From Sapria himalayana (Eukaryota; Streptophyta; Magnoliopsida; Malpighiales; Rafflesiaceae): a DNA stretch of 64,000 nt. The notes under the pieces are model-generated. The model was given only the letters and a program-made list of their open reading frames with translations. It was not told the origin of the DNA and did not search any database. How positions within the stretch are numbered: the first letter of the stretch is position 1; the number at the start of each line of letters is the position of its first letter. A program made the translations under genes and the position numbers. Below, one piece after another: positions 51,961-63,449 of the stretch. The stretch lies in contig JAREIK010002975.1 of assembly GCA_029783825.1 (NCBI GenBank), positions 51,417 to 115,416 of the forward strand, given 5' to 3'.

Positions 51961-52089
51961 ACTTCAATAGACTATAATGCATTTCTATTTAATATTGCTT
52001 ATCATCTTGTTTTTGCTTTGCTTATTCACTTGTTATCTACATGAAAACATTCATTGAGTAGCCAAGTGATTTTACACGTAGAACTTGAT

Positions 52090-52391
52090 TGAGTATATAT
52101 GTACATGTACACTATAGTGTAAATGTACATATATTGTATGTACATATACATATATACTAGTATATATGTATAAGTATTTACAAGTATATATGTACATATT
52201 TGTACATATACACTATAGTGTAAATGTACATACATGTACATATATATTATAGTGTATATATGTACATAAACACTGTAGTGTATATGTACATTTGCCGAGT
52301 ATATATGTACATATAAATACTTATACATATATACAAGTATATATGTACAAATACATATATACCAGTGAATACATATATACTACTATATTTG

Positions 52392-52439
<48 letters not shown>

Positions 52440-52480
52440 TACATATGTACATATATAATATAGAATTATATATATTTATG
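52090..52480. repeat. Palindromic GTAC/ACTATAGTGT array (segment B)
   Basis: Repeated gtacatgtacactatagtgtaaatgtacatat-type units, with an (AT)n run at about 52396-52437. Open frames on both strands (52026-52328, 52292-52504, 52321-52590) are translations of the palindromic repeat. Nearly every unit can pair with itself or its neighbour. Confidence 0.8.
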
Positions 52481-52599
52481 ACATTAAGGTTTGCAAAATC
52501 ATGAGATAAAGTTTTCAGTGAAGTAGAATTTAGCATTGTTTGCATTAAATCAATAATTTGCAAGGTTTGTAGTAATCTAAAACTCTTCATCTATTATAT

Positions 52600-52900
52600 G
52601 TGCTACTAAACTATATGTGTAAACCTATATATTAATATTTGTATAACTATATAAAATTCTATATAATTATATATAACTTTTGTAATTATGTATACATATA
52701 TGTAAATCTGTTTATTTGTTTATAACTTTGAATATATTTATGTACACCTAAATATAATTACTTGTATGAATATATCTATATATAATTATATGTTTAAAAA
52801 TATATATATATCTATTTATAACTATATATACTATATGTATAATAACATATAACGATAAATAATTGTATCTTACAATATGTATAACTATAAAAACATATTA
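52600..52900 (+). repeat. TATAACTATA-type degenerate array, short (segment B)
   Basis: It has the same unit as 50490-51480 and shares gtttataactttgaatatatttatgtac-type strings with 12270-12310. Confidence 0.75.
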
Positions 52901-52959
52901 CATTTAGATTAGGAATTAATTAGCTATAAGAATAAAAAAGTATAATTTCTGATTAATTA

Positions 52960-53100
52960 AAAAATTTATTTAAATATTAAGAAAATAAGTATTTTTTTAA
53001 TGAAATTATGATTATGAAGTATCTGAAGATGATAACTTTTTAATTCAAATAAGTTTGAGTTAAGTGATAGGTTGGTCTGTTTAATATGAATTAATTTTAC
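52960..53100 (+). repeat. M0 fragment, start of a truncated M1 copy
   Basis: The sequence tctgaagatgataactttttaattcaaataagttt, then gagttaagtgataggttggtctg, closely matches 43480-43550 (upstream edge of M1 copy B) and, less fully, 60445-60500. Homology stops at about 53100. Confidence 0.75.
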
Positions 53101-53590
53101 TTTTTAGACATATATATTCTATATCTTATATATGTCTAGATATAACAAGTTTCTCATAATCTATTCATATATTATAAGAATATATGAATGTTATATAGCC
53201 CATATTTTATTTTATTTGCATTTCAAGTTTCTCATAATCATACTTAGGCATATAAAAATATTCATATATGACCCTTGTGTCCTCATTAACCAAATTTATA
53301 TTTTGCTCTTTTTCTATTATTTAATTTTTCGGGTTTGGTCAATTTCTTATTTAACATATAAAACTCAATTATATATTTACATATTCATTTGCACTTGACA
53401 TTTATCCATATAATCATATATCATTTAATATTTATTAATTATCATTCAATCATTTCTTAATTTCTTAGAAAACCCCAAGTTTGGCTTAACCCAACATTTA
53501 TCTTATTTATTTTCCCAAATCATTTTTTTGGGCATTAAATTTCATGCCATTATTAACTCAAGGTTGTAAAATAATTATATTGTCTCTATC
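53100..53590. other. AT-rich sequence of unknown origin
   Basis: No gene. The phrase caagtttctcataatc occurs twice (about 53147 and 53225). It may be 5' flank of the LINE remnant that follows. The short open frame 53132-53398 has no supporting feature. Confidence 0.35.
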
Positions 53591-55310
53591 ATCAATGGAA
53601 ATGGGGACCCTTCTTGCTCTTTGGGAGGAGTGACATTAAAATTCACTAATTATATTCAAAATTTTTTTGGGACTACATACACTTTCCCTCTTATCTACGT
53701 GGACGTAGTCAAGTTTGGAATGATCTTTACCCTTGAACATATAGGAAATTGTCTTTATCCTTTTTCTATGAAAAAATAGAAATTTACGCTTTTTAATACT
53801 GAGGATTTAAAAAACCTAGGGTCTGATGGGGTTTCCTTGAAATTTTGTAAACACTCAAGGAATTATATTAGACAAGATGTTACTAATGCATGATAGGCAT
53901 TTATTATTAGTGGCAAAATCTTGGAACATATCAATCAGGCATGTATTGTTTTAATTCTTAAATCTTTTCATGCATCTACTATTAAAGATTATAAATTGAT
54001 TTCTTGTTGTAATGTCATTAACTTAATCATATTTAAACTAATAATTTCATAAATCAAGTCTATAGCTAATGATTTTATTTACCAAACTTTGATATACTAA
54101 GGAAGGTTAATAATGAATAATTTTCTTCTTGCTCAACATCTAATTAGGAGATATACAAGGAAGGGTATATCTCCTAGGTGTTTTAAGATAAACCTGCAAA
54201 AGATCTTTGACATGGTAAATTAGGTATTCATAACTGAGATGTTGCATGCACTAGGCTTCCCAAACAAGATCATCAATATTTTTTATTTGTGTATTTCAAC
54301 CACCAGCTATTCCATAATGATAAATGCGCATATGCATAGGTATTTTTCAGAAAAGAAAAAGGTTTGACTTGGGATGATACACTATCTCCCCACATCTTTA
54401 TTATTGCTATGGAATACCTATCAAAACTAATTAATTATACCACTAGATACTATTTTTTTGTTCCATCCATGACATACTAAACAATACATCTCTCATCTTA
54501 TGTATGTAGATGGCCTTTATCTTTTTTTTTCAAAAAAGAGAATGATCTTCTATTCATTCCTTATTATATACTGTCCAATTATTTAGTGAACCATCAGGAC
54601 TGCACGGTAATCCTTCCAAATTGAACATCTTATTTGGAGGGATAAAACTTGAGCACCATGATTTATTCATTAATAATTCTTATTTCTCACACATCAAACT
54701 TCCTTTTATATTTATGGGAGTTTCATAATCATCAAGTAGATTGATCACTTCACAATTCTTCTGTAGTCCATGAGATCTCTTCTATAATACAACTGTGGGC
54801 TGAAAAACTATTGTATGTCACAAAGAGGATAGAGTTGTTGGATTTTATCATCCAAGGAATTGAGGATACTAGTTTTTACTCTTCCTCATCCATCAGGCTA
54901 TTGTTATTTCCATTGATAACTTGTGCAGAAGATTATTATAGGGCTCCCCAACCATAGAGAAATATATATAGGCACAAGATCTCATGGAGCATGGTTTGTA
55001 AACCTATTTCTCACAGTGGGTTGGGTCTTCTTTTGATCAACCTAAAGAATAATATGTTTTTTATTAAGAAACTATTGTGTATCAATAATAAATAAGATTC
55101 ATTATAGATCCATTGGATCCATCATTACTATCTTGCCTCATATGATATTTGTAATATCTCCTCTCGAGATGATATCTCATTTTGGAAAGCAATTATAATT
55201 ATATGAGATTAGATTATTCAATCTACTAGGAGCATTAAATATCCTAAAAGTATGATTTGTAAAAAAATAGGGGGAGGATAGGAAGAATTATTACAAATTA
55301 TTACTTAAAC
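53590..55310 (+). pseudogene. Plant LINE (L1-type) reverse transcriptase remnant
   Basis: Non-LTR retrotransposon pol in decay. Read across frames it shows SDGVSLKF (53822), DYKLISCCNVI (53988), NNFLLAQHLIRRYTRKG (54117), SPRCFKINLQKIFDMV, ALGFPNKIINIFYLCISTTS, then HLMYVDGLYLFFSKK (54495), where the catalytic FADD motif is changed to YVDG. Further on, SWSMVCKPISHSGLGLLLI (54987) and DSL.IHWIHHYYL match the C-terminal zf-RVT region typical of plant LINE ORF2. There are many stops and indels. The apurinic endonuclease domain and poly-A tail were not recognised. The order of motifs is colinear with plant LINE proteins. Confidence 0.8.
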
Positions 55311-55469
55311 TTTGTTCCACATAACTCAAAAAGTTCTAGGTAATCTAAGTTATAATAATTTAAAATTCACATCCTTGAGCATGCCATCTTCACCTAGATG
55401 GATTCCCTTGGAAAATTATGAGTTAAAATTTAGCTGTTCACAAAGCTGAGTATCCTCAAATGTGAATTG

Positions 55470-57790
55470 AATTAAAAACTTTGAAACCTTATTTTGGTAA
55501 TGATCACATTCTTGTTGGAGATAGAGAAGCATTACTAATTACTTACTATACTGGTAATGTATCTTTTACCATTCATCATGATAAATTAAATTTTAAAGAT
55601 GTTTTAGTAGTTCTTGAGATAAAAAATAATTAATTATCTGTTAGTCAACTTATTCATGATAATGTTTGTTATTTGAATTAAACTTTTTCTATTTTTGTTA
55701 TCAAGGATTCCATATAGTAGATAATGACAAATTATCATAAATAAGAATTCGTTTTATCCTTTAACATGAAAAAAGTGAAACTTATATTATTACAAAATCT
55801 CAAGTATTATACTCAAAAATTTGGTATACTTATTTAGTGCATCCTAATTATGTCTTTTTAAAGAATTTAGAGAATAAAAAGGTTATTACTATTTCCAATT
55901 TGATAGTTAAGGATATACCTTGCACTAATTATCAACTTGGAAACTATCACAAAGGTTTATTTAATAAATCAAAAACTACTATAAGTTTTCATCTTGAAAA
56001 AATTCACAGTGATATATTTGGCACAATACTTCTTTTTTCCACCCATTAATTTTATATAATGTTATTTTTATTGTTGATTTTATCCGATACATATGTGTAT
56101 ATTTTTTAAGCTATAAATCTAATTTTTACACATGTTTTCTAAATTTTTAAATGTTTGTGAAAACCTTTTTGATAAAAACTTTGTAATATGATGGAGGAGA
56201 TTAGTTTTTTTCAAGTAATTTTTCAAATCATTTGCTTCAATATGGGATAAAATAAATATCATATTTACATACCCATGAACAAAATGGATTAGGTGATTAG
56301 CTAAGATAAAATATTGACATATTGTAGAAATAAGTTTTACCATTGTTTTTCATGCTAATGTCCCCTTAAAATCTAGTTGATACCTTCTTAATTGCTACTT
56401 ATGTCTTATCTTATTAACAGACTACATCTATTTTCTATTGGTAATAATTATCAATATTTAAAATTATTTGATTACCATCCAAGTTACTATATCTTATGTG
56501 TTTTTGGTATACTCTTCATTATTTATTTAAAAACCTCTAACATGCACAAATCTTCAAAAAAGGTTGTACCTTGTTCTTTCTTAGGATATAATTTTTTACA
56601 CAAATTTTATAGATGTCCTGATCCACCATCAAAATAGATTTACATTTTTCAACACGTAGTCAATGAGATTTGTTTTCTCTAAATAAACAATGAATTATCT
56701 TTCTTTCATAATCTTTCCATTACAACTTTTTATAATCTTGATGAATAGCTTTCAAGAATTGTCTTTATTGTTAGCAATGATCCTAAGACACTAATAAAAT
56801 ACTCTCAAGGTTCTCCATTAGCATACCTTCCATGCACGAAGAACTTCCTACTATTCATGCTAATAACACTTAGGACTTTAGTGTCCAAACCTTCTAATGT
56901 TAATGTTATTGGCAAAAAAATGGTATATTGCACCAAATTCATATAATATGATATGATTGATTTCTTTAAAGCATGTTTAGTTGCTAAGAGATTTTCCAAA
57001 ATTTCTAGACTTGATTTTGGTGAAACATTTAGCCCTTCATGGCTACCACTAGTCATCTCATCCTTTCTATTGTCAATAATCTTTTCCTAATTGGGTATCT
57101 CTTTGAGAAGATTTTCATGAAATAATCTCCTAGTTTTGTGAGAACAATATGCCTACAATGTGTTTGTCTTCTACATAAGTCTATATATGGCCATAAACAA
57201 GCTCCTTGTGCTTGGGTTGCTAAACTTTTGGCGAAAATCTTTTTTTTTGTTTTAAATTCAATCAAGCTGATAACTCTTTATTAATTCATCACACTTACTT
57301 ATCTTGTCCTCTTTCTTGTTTATCTTGATGATATATTTTTTATTAGTAATGACCACTTTTTTATATCTTACATCATTACTTGACTAAATGATGATTTATC
57401 TTTGAAGTATTTATGAAATCTCAATTATTTTATGGGGATAGAGGTTAAAAATTTTCCTATGCCTCTTTTTTTAGTCAAATTAAATATGCACATGACCTGT
57501 TAGTTAAAAAAAACATGCTTGATGCTACAAAAACAAATTCCCTCATTGTCCACAAACCTACGCCTCTTACAGATGATGAGCATCTCACTAATCTTATAAC
57601 TTACCAATGACTTTGTGGGTCCCTTCAATGTCTCACATTAACTCACCTTGATCATAGTTATGCTATAAACTTAGTCAGCCAACACTTCCAAAATCCAACC
57701 ATGGACTTTCATGTAGTCAAACACATACTTAGTTGCATCAAGGAAACCCTCACAAGTGGTTTGAAATATTTATAATAAATTTCACTTACT
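55470..57790 (+). pseudogene. Ty1/copia pol remnant (protease edge to RT)
   Basis: Colinear decayed copia polyprotein. It shows GNDHILVGDREALLITYTGN and LSVSQLIHDN (about 55500-55670), a GAG-pre-integrase to integrase start in one open frame at 55837-56046 (HPNYVFLKNLENKKVITISN, then HLEKIHSDIFGT), integrase-core traces (56050-56640), RT with KSIYGHKQAPCAWVAKLLAK (57176), YLDDIFFISND (57320, the YVDD-type box with Val to Leu) and NYFMGIEV (57424). It ends with SLQCLTLTHLDHSYAINLVS-like sequence (57625) and HVVKHILS. Stops and shifts are frequent. RNase H, 3' LTR and 5' LTR are not seen. Open frames on the minus strand (56119-56343, 56805-57056, 57053-57265) are antisense shadows. Confidence 0.85.
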
Positions 57791-57884
57791 TTTAATGCCT
57801 TTTGTAATGTAGGTTAGGTAAGTCATCCTTTTAACTCACAAATTATTTTTGTTTTTGCATCTTTCTAGAATCAAAATACATTAA

Positions 57885-58375
57885 TTTTTCTACAAATAAG
57901 TAACCTAATATCTTCCATTCTAGTGCATAAGTAAAATATACACCATGGTCACTATTGTTACTAATCTCATGTGACACCAATATCTTTTTCATGATATTGG
58001 CATTCAACTCAAACGTCACCCTTTCGTTCTTCATGATAATCAAAATGTTATTCAAACTTATTACATAATCATATTTTTCATGCTTGCATCAAACACATTG
58101 AAATTAACTATCATTTTATTCATGAAAATACATCAATTTTGGTTCCAAAAAGTAAACTATCATCTCCCACTCTAGTGCATAAACATAGTATTGCACTATG
58201 GTAACTACTATTGCTGATCTCATGTGACTCCAATATCTTCTCCATGACATTGGAATTCAAACCAAACATCAACCTTTCCTCCTTTGTGACAATCATAATT
58301 TTATTCACTTATTACATAATCATATGTTTCATGCTTGCATCAAATACATTGAAATTGACTACCATTTTATTCATG
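57885..58375. repeat. Imperfect tandem duplication, about 265-base unit
   Basis: Two units share, in order, tctagtgcataa, ctatggtaacta/catggtcacta, atctcatgtgac.ccaatatct, atgacattgg.attcaa, aaac.tcacc/caacctttc and cttattacataatcatat..ttcatgcttgcatcaaa.acattgaaatt. The anchors are at about 57921 and 58182. The minus-strand frames (57843-58055, 58120-58308, 58312-58572) are related to one another for this reason (SHEISN, NNILIIMKNERVTFELNAN). This could be another retroelement piece; no family was recognised. Confidence 0.7.
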
Positions 58376-58579
58376 AAAATGTCATGTTCAGCTTTTTTTA
58401 ACTCCGTAATCTTTCCTCTAAAAATTGTTGATATTTTCATGAAAGTTTTAAATACCTCGTATTTAATGCCTTTCAATACAAGTTTAGCACTCATTATGTT
58501 GCATTTCCATGGTTGAAGGGGAGTGAAAATGAACACACTACGAATAAAACCAAATAGAGAAATATCTAGCAAATAAATA

Positions 58580-60430
58580 TTTTAAGAGATGACTATCATC
58601 AGCAACAATCTTCATTTTACTAAAATATCTCTTTATATATTCTATTTTCCTAGAATCATAATCAGGATATGATCTTTGGATCAAAATTATGTCCTTTCTT
58701 TCTATATTTTATTTTCTAGTCGTTGCCTTCTTAGTGCATAAAAATATATGTAATACTGTAAATTAAACAAGTAAGTAATTATTTTTTCATTCAATCATGA
58801 TTTAAGATCGCCTTTATCACATATATGTAAATTTATATGTACATGTATATCATTTATAAAATCCACATATAAATATATACATCATATATAATAACATCAA
58901 TATATCTATATATATTTATAGATTTGCATACATATATGCATATGCATATATAAATATGATGTTGTGTGTGTTTGTGTGTGTGTGTGTATAAATGCAGTAA
59001 ATTTGCAATATATATATAAACAATGTATATTAATTTAGTTTTATGATGCTGTTTTGCAATATAAGTGGTGATTGAAAGAATCTTGAAGATTATCCTATAC
59101 ATTTGATGGTGGGATAATACTATTTGATATATTTTCAATGATAATTACTTGATATTTGTTAGAATATTTTTGATCGAGACTAAAAGTTTTCCATTAAATG
59201 TCCTGAAAATCTAACTTTTTTTAACAATTTTGTTTGAAATGTGATAAATATTCATGATTTGTTATCATGGTGGTTTATTTTTAAATCATTTTAAGACAAC
59301 TTTTTATGACTTCAATTATTTATGAATATTTTTTTATTTTTAAAAAATTGTACAACATGTTCATATTTTAGCTTTATATACCATATTAAAATTATTAAAA
59401 GTGTATGTTGTTTAACTTTTTACTAGCAAGAGTAACAAAAGTTTTTTCTCGTATTCAAAATGAACAATAATTTGTCGACATATATAAAAATATCTATATT
59501 TCTATTTTGATGGAGTAAGATTGATTTTATGATGTCAAATATTAATGAATTTTTTTGGAATTATAATAAAAAAAATCAAGTGTCATAAAACAAATGTTAA
59601 CATATATCAAAATAAATCATATATCAATTAAACTCATATATCATTAAACAAATGTTTGATATGATTTAATATTTTTGAAAATTATCAATTTGTATAAAAA
59701 TCCAACAAATAAAATTGAAGTTCATTGATATGTGGGGAAAAGTCAACTATGGGTGAGTGAAGATTCATTTTGCTTGCTCTTTCATTTGAGAGCTCCTCTT
59801 GCACATTTATAATAGAGTTTTTTTTTTCATTTTTTTATCATTCAAATCTTAAGTGTTATTAGGTTGTATTTTATTTTATTGTTTATTTTTTTTCATTATT
59901 TCTTATGAATTTTCTATTTCAAATTATTTGATGTATGTTTTATTTTTGTAAGACCAACACAAATAATTTAATCATGAACTATAAAAAATATGTTAACATA
60001 TCTTACATATTTATTGAAAATGATTGAAATTGATCAAAAAAATTCATATGCAATAATAAAAAGACGTATCATTAATAAAATTTGAATGTGATTGAAAAAC
60101 ATAGACTTGTCATCAAATGCTAGCAAACATATTCAATCCTTCTCAAGTAATATCAAAAGAATAATTGAATATTGCTCATTGAAAGCATATCATATATTAT
60201 TAAAAAATATTATAATATCATTACAACTAAATAGATTCAATACAAAAAAAAAATTATCAGTAGATATCATTAAATATACATTTTTAAAAAGACATCATAT
60301 AACATTGAATATGTCAGAATGTACAATAATGTATTAATGTTATTTGATTCATGGAATATATAAACTTAAGTCATTTTTATCTTAAGATATGAATATATTA
60401 ATTTTTTATAAATGAATAACTTGTTATCAT
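58580..60430. other. AT-rich sequence with no recognisable gene
   Basis: It contains a TATA-rich stretch at 58840-58960 and (TG)n at about 58962-58988. The remainder is AT-rich with isolated short open frames (58854-59138, 60092-60337) that lack any recognisable motif. Confidence 0.55.
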
Positions 60431-61299
60431 CGTTATTGTTCTAGATATGAATATGAATTAATTCAAATTAGTTAGAGGTGAGTGATAAGTTAAAGCTATA
60501 AGAATTTGTTAAAATACTTAGACATCAATTATTATTCTACTTTTTTTAGAGGATATGAAGAATCTAGATGCATTGACTTTGTAAAAATTATATAAATTTT
60601 TTTTCATGATAACTAAAATTTCGTGATTTTCTATCTTTACTGTGTTTATTGTATATTAAAGTCTATCATATTTATTATTGTTAATATTATTTTAGATAAG
60701 AAAATCAAATTACTAACAATATTATCGAAAATTTGTTATGATAGAAAGATTAAGATAATACATAGATGAGTCTTCAAGATCAAATTTCTACATTACAACA
60801 AAATATATTTGATGACGTATATGATAAAATTTAAAGTTGTATAGATCATAATAGATAGATTAAAAATGATCTTATAATTTTTGACATTTTATGACTTAAT
60901 GATTTGTAATATTTTTTATGTTTTAGTTTTATTTTGAAAGATTATGTTACCATTTTTTATTTATTAAGTATTAATTATAATTTTAAATTAACAAATTTTT
61001 TTATTGTTATTTAATTTTTTAAATTCATAATTTTAAATTTTTTATATACTAGGTAAGTATGTATATATTTTGTATTTACATTATGTATACATGTATATAC
61101 ACAATAATTTTTGTCTATATACAATGTGTATATGTATATATTCAATATGAGTATATATACACATTGTATGTACATTCTATATAGAATATGTATGTATTTT
61201 GTATATTGTAATACACAATAATTATATTATGTTTATATATAGATACACATAATAATTCAAACTTCTATGTTATGTATAATATATTGATATAATGCTGCC

Positions 61300-61540
61300 A
61301 TAATGCTCAGCACTTGCCACCTTCACACACTGTCCATGGGACATGGCCCACAAGGGTCCATGGTCTAGGGCCAGGGCCATTGTGAGGTGGACAAGGTGAC
61401 ATGGCTAGGCCCTGAAGAGCACTTGCCTGGCTCTCCTAGTTCAGACCTCGGTTATTCTGGGTTGGGTACGTGCTGGGCAAGGCAATACCCATTCTCATCA
61501 CAATTGTTGGCAAATATTTTAATGAGAATTATCTAGAGTA
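61300..61540. repeat. GC-rich block of module M1, copy C
   Basis: Homologue of 44370-44600, with ccatgggacatggcccac, ctagggccagggccattgtgaggtgg, gacatggctaggccctgaagag and ctgggcaaggcaatacccattctcatcacaattgttggc. It shows the third occurrence of this island. Confidence 0.7.
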
Positions 61541-61705
61541 TCTTAATATCTATTTACTTTTAAGTTTGAGGTGATGAATATATATAATATTCATTATATT
61601 TATTGCACTATTTTAATTTTTGTATTTTTTATTTCACTTGTATCTAGTCTAGGTAGTGTAGTGCTTATATTGATGGCATACTCCAAACACTTTTACTTTT
61701 GTTCT

Positions 61706-62084
61706 TTAAAAAAACATCCGGTGTCTTGGGGCAATTTCCAACATGTTAGCTGAAATGATGGTGGTGGTAGCGGCATTATCACTTTTTTTCCCCACTTTGA
61801 TATCATGTTCAAAAATATAAATACATGCATTTCGGTGCCTCATTCCGAATGCAACCAAACCTGTCAAAGAAACCAAGTATAATGTCACACAGAAGAAGAA
61901 ATACATAATGAAAATTTATCTTTGAGAGCATTTTAGATTTATAAGATAGAAAGCATGTTGTGATTGAATTAGCATCAAAGACATTGGAGATTAAATTATT
62001 TTGTTTTGGCACGTGTTGTTTTTTTGTTTTGTTTTGGAAGATAAAAATTCTATTTTTCTGGGAATGTACTATTCTAATTTTCAC
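61706..62084 (-). other. Conserved short open frame of module M1, copy C
   Basis: A 91-codon frame (62084 down to 61809) starts MKIRIVHSQKNRIFIFQNKT, contains SITTCFLSYKSKMLSKINFH unchanged from copy B, and ends RFGCIRNEAPKCMYLYF. The overlapping second frame (61906 to 61706) starts MYFFFCVTLYLVSLTGLVAF. It is the same length and has the same start and stop as copy B. Coding status is doubtful and no family was recognised. Confidence 0.3.
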
Positions 62085-62879
62085 CGGGCAACTTTTTAAA
62101 ATTTGTATTTGTCAATTAGTTTTCTTAAAGTCTGAAGCCTATGAAATTTGTTAATGATACTAGGTTTTTGCTTATCATGTAGAGTTGGATGTGTTGACAG
62201 TGCAATATAGGGCCTCATGTGCTAGCTCTTGTGGTGTGTTGATCTTTCTTTTCAGAGTCATGTGGCGTATGACATGCACTATATATGTACATATACCGAG
62301 TATATTAAGTATGAATATACTTAGTATATACGTACGTATATACTGAGTATATACGTAGGTATAACAAGTGTGCACATAAGTGGGAGCATATATTTATTTA
62401 TAGACATGTATATATTGTCATACACACACACACACACACACACCCATTTACACACATACATACTTTTGAATATATAATTGCTCAGGCTGGTCTGGTCATC
62501 ATCGTGCATTGCTCACAAATGCAATTAATAAAAGTAAAGGGTATTAGACGTTTCCTAAAGCTTTGGTATGATATTTCTGGTCCAGGCCCGCCAGACAAAT
62601 AGATGTTGGTCTTAAAAATCTTAGTAATTGTATTGATATGCAATTATCACATGGTACAAATTGAACGTATGAGTAAATAAGTTTTTTTGCTCTAAATTCT
62701 GCAATGATTGTTTCTAATTGTACTAGGTCTTATAATGATGATGATGATGCTCGTGTAGTGACGTGTAATTATGGTCCAAGAGGAATATATGGTCCTATTT
62801 TGGGAGAAGCATTTCGTCACCTCATCAAAAATTTTCTCAATCTCAAGTTCATCAGTCGAGCATCATCGCCTGCCATACT

Positions 62880-62955
62880 TTTATTATCAGCAGCAGTAGT
62901 AGCGGTAGCAGTGGCAGCGATGGCAGTAGCAGTGGCGGCGGCGGCGGTGACGATG
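62880..62955. repeat. Trinucleotide array, contracted, copy C
   Basis: Only about 75 bases of gcagcagtagtagcggtagc-type sequence ending in gatgatgat, against about 260-320 bases in copies A and B. It is followed directly by atatacatatatactgtagtattat, the palindromic array edge. Confidence 0.75.
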
Positions 62956-63449
62956 ATGATATATACATATATACTGTAGTATTATATACTTATCAAAACA
63001 TAACTTTTTTTTATTTTGATTTGATTGAGTAGTTTAAATTTCTTACAAAGATGGTACCACATTGTTCCCCATTCAAATCTTGTATAAGTGAAAGAATTTT
63101 TCACTAGACATGATGTGCCATGACTCAGATAGCTTTGTCACAGCAAAAAAATGGTGATCAGAGGGACAGAGGAAGAGAAAGTAATATCAATGAATGAATA
63201 GATTATACTTTATGCACTAAAGGTAGATACATTGATGAATATGATATAATAAAATTTTGTTATTTTTTTAATTTTAATTATGTAAAATATTGTATTAGAA
63301 TAAGTTATTAAATGATTTTATTTTTTGTTAAATATAAATTATCATTTATAGTTTTTGTTTTTAATCAATTTTAATATAAAATATTAAATTATTTAATTTA
63401 AAAATTTTAAAATAAATTAAATTCTGAAAATAGTTTTGAAATTAAAATA

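Larger units (their letters stand above)
60430..63270 (+). repeat. Module M1, copy C
   Basis: Aligns with copy B from aattcaaattagttagaggtgagtgat (60460) through tagaggatatgaagaatctagatgcattga, the GC-rich block, the conserved short frame (minus), the (CA)n run at 62422-62443, the truncated trinucleotide array and gaatagattatactttatgcac. Unlike copies A and B, it then runs into a CACTA-type right subterminal region, so it preserves the M1-to-terminus join also seen in E1. Confidence 0.75.

Noticed and set aside
53132..53398. 88-codon hydrophobic frame
   Set aside because: AT-rich sequence with no motif, conservation or context.
56119..57265. Minus-strand open frames over the copia remnant
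   Set aside because: Antisense shadows of plus-strand integrase and RT sequence.
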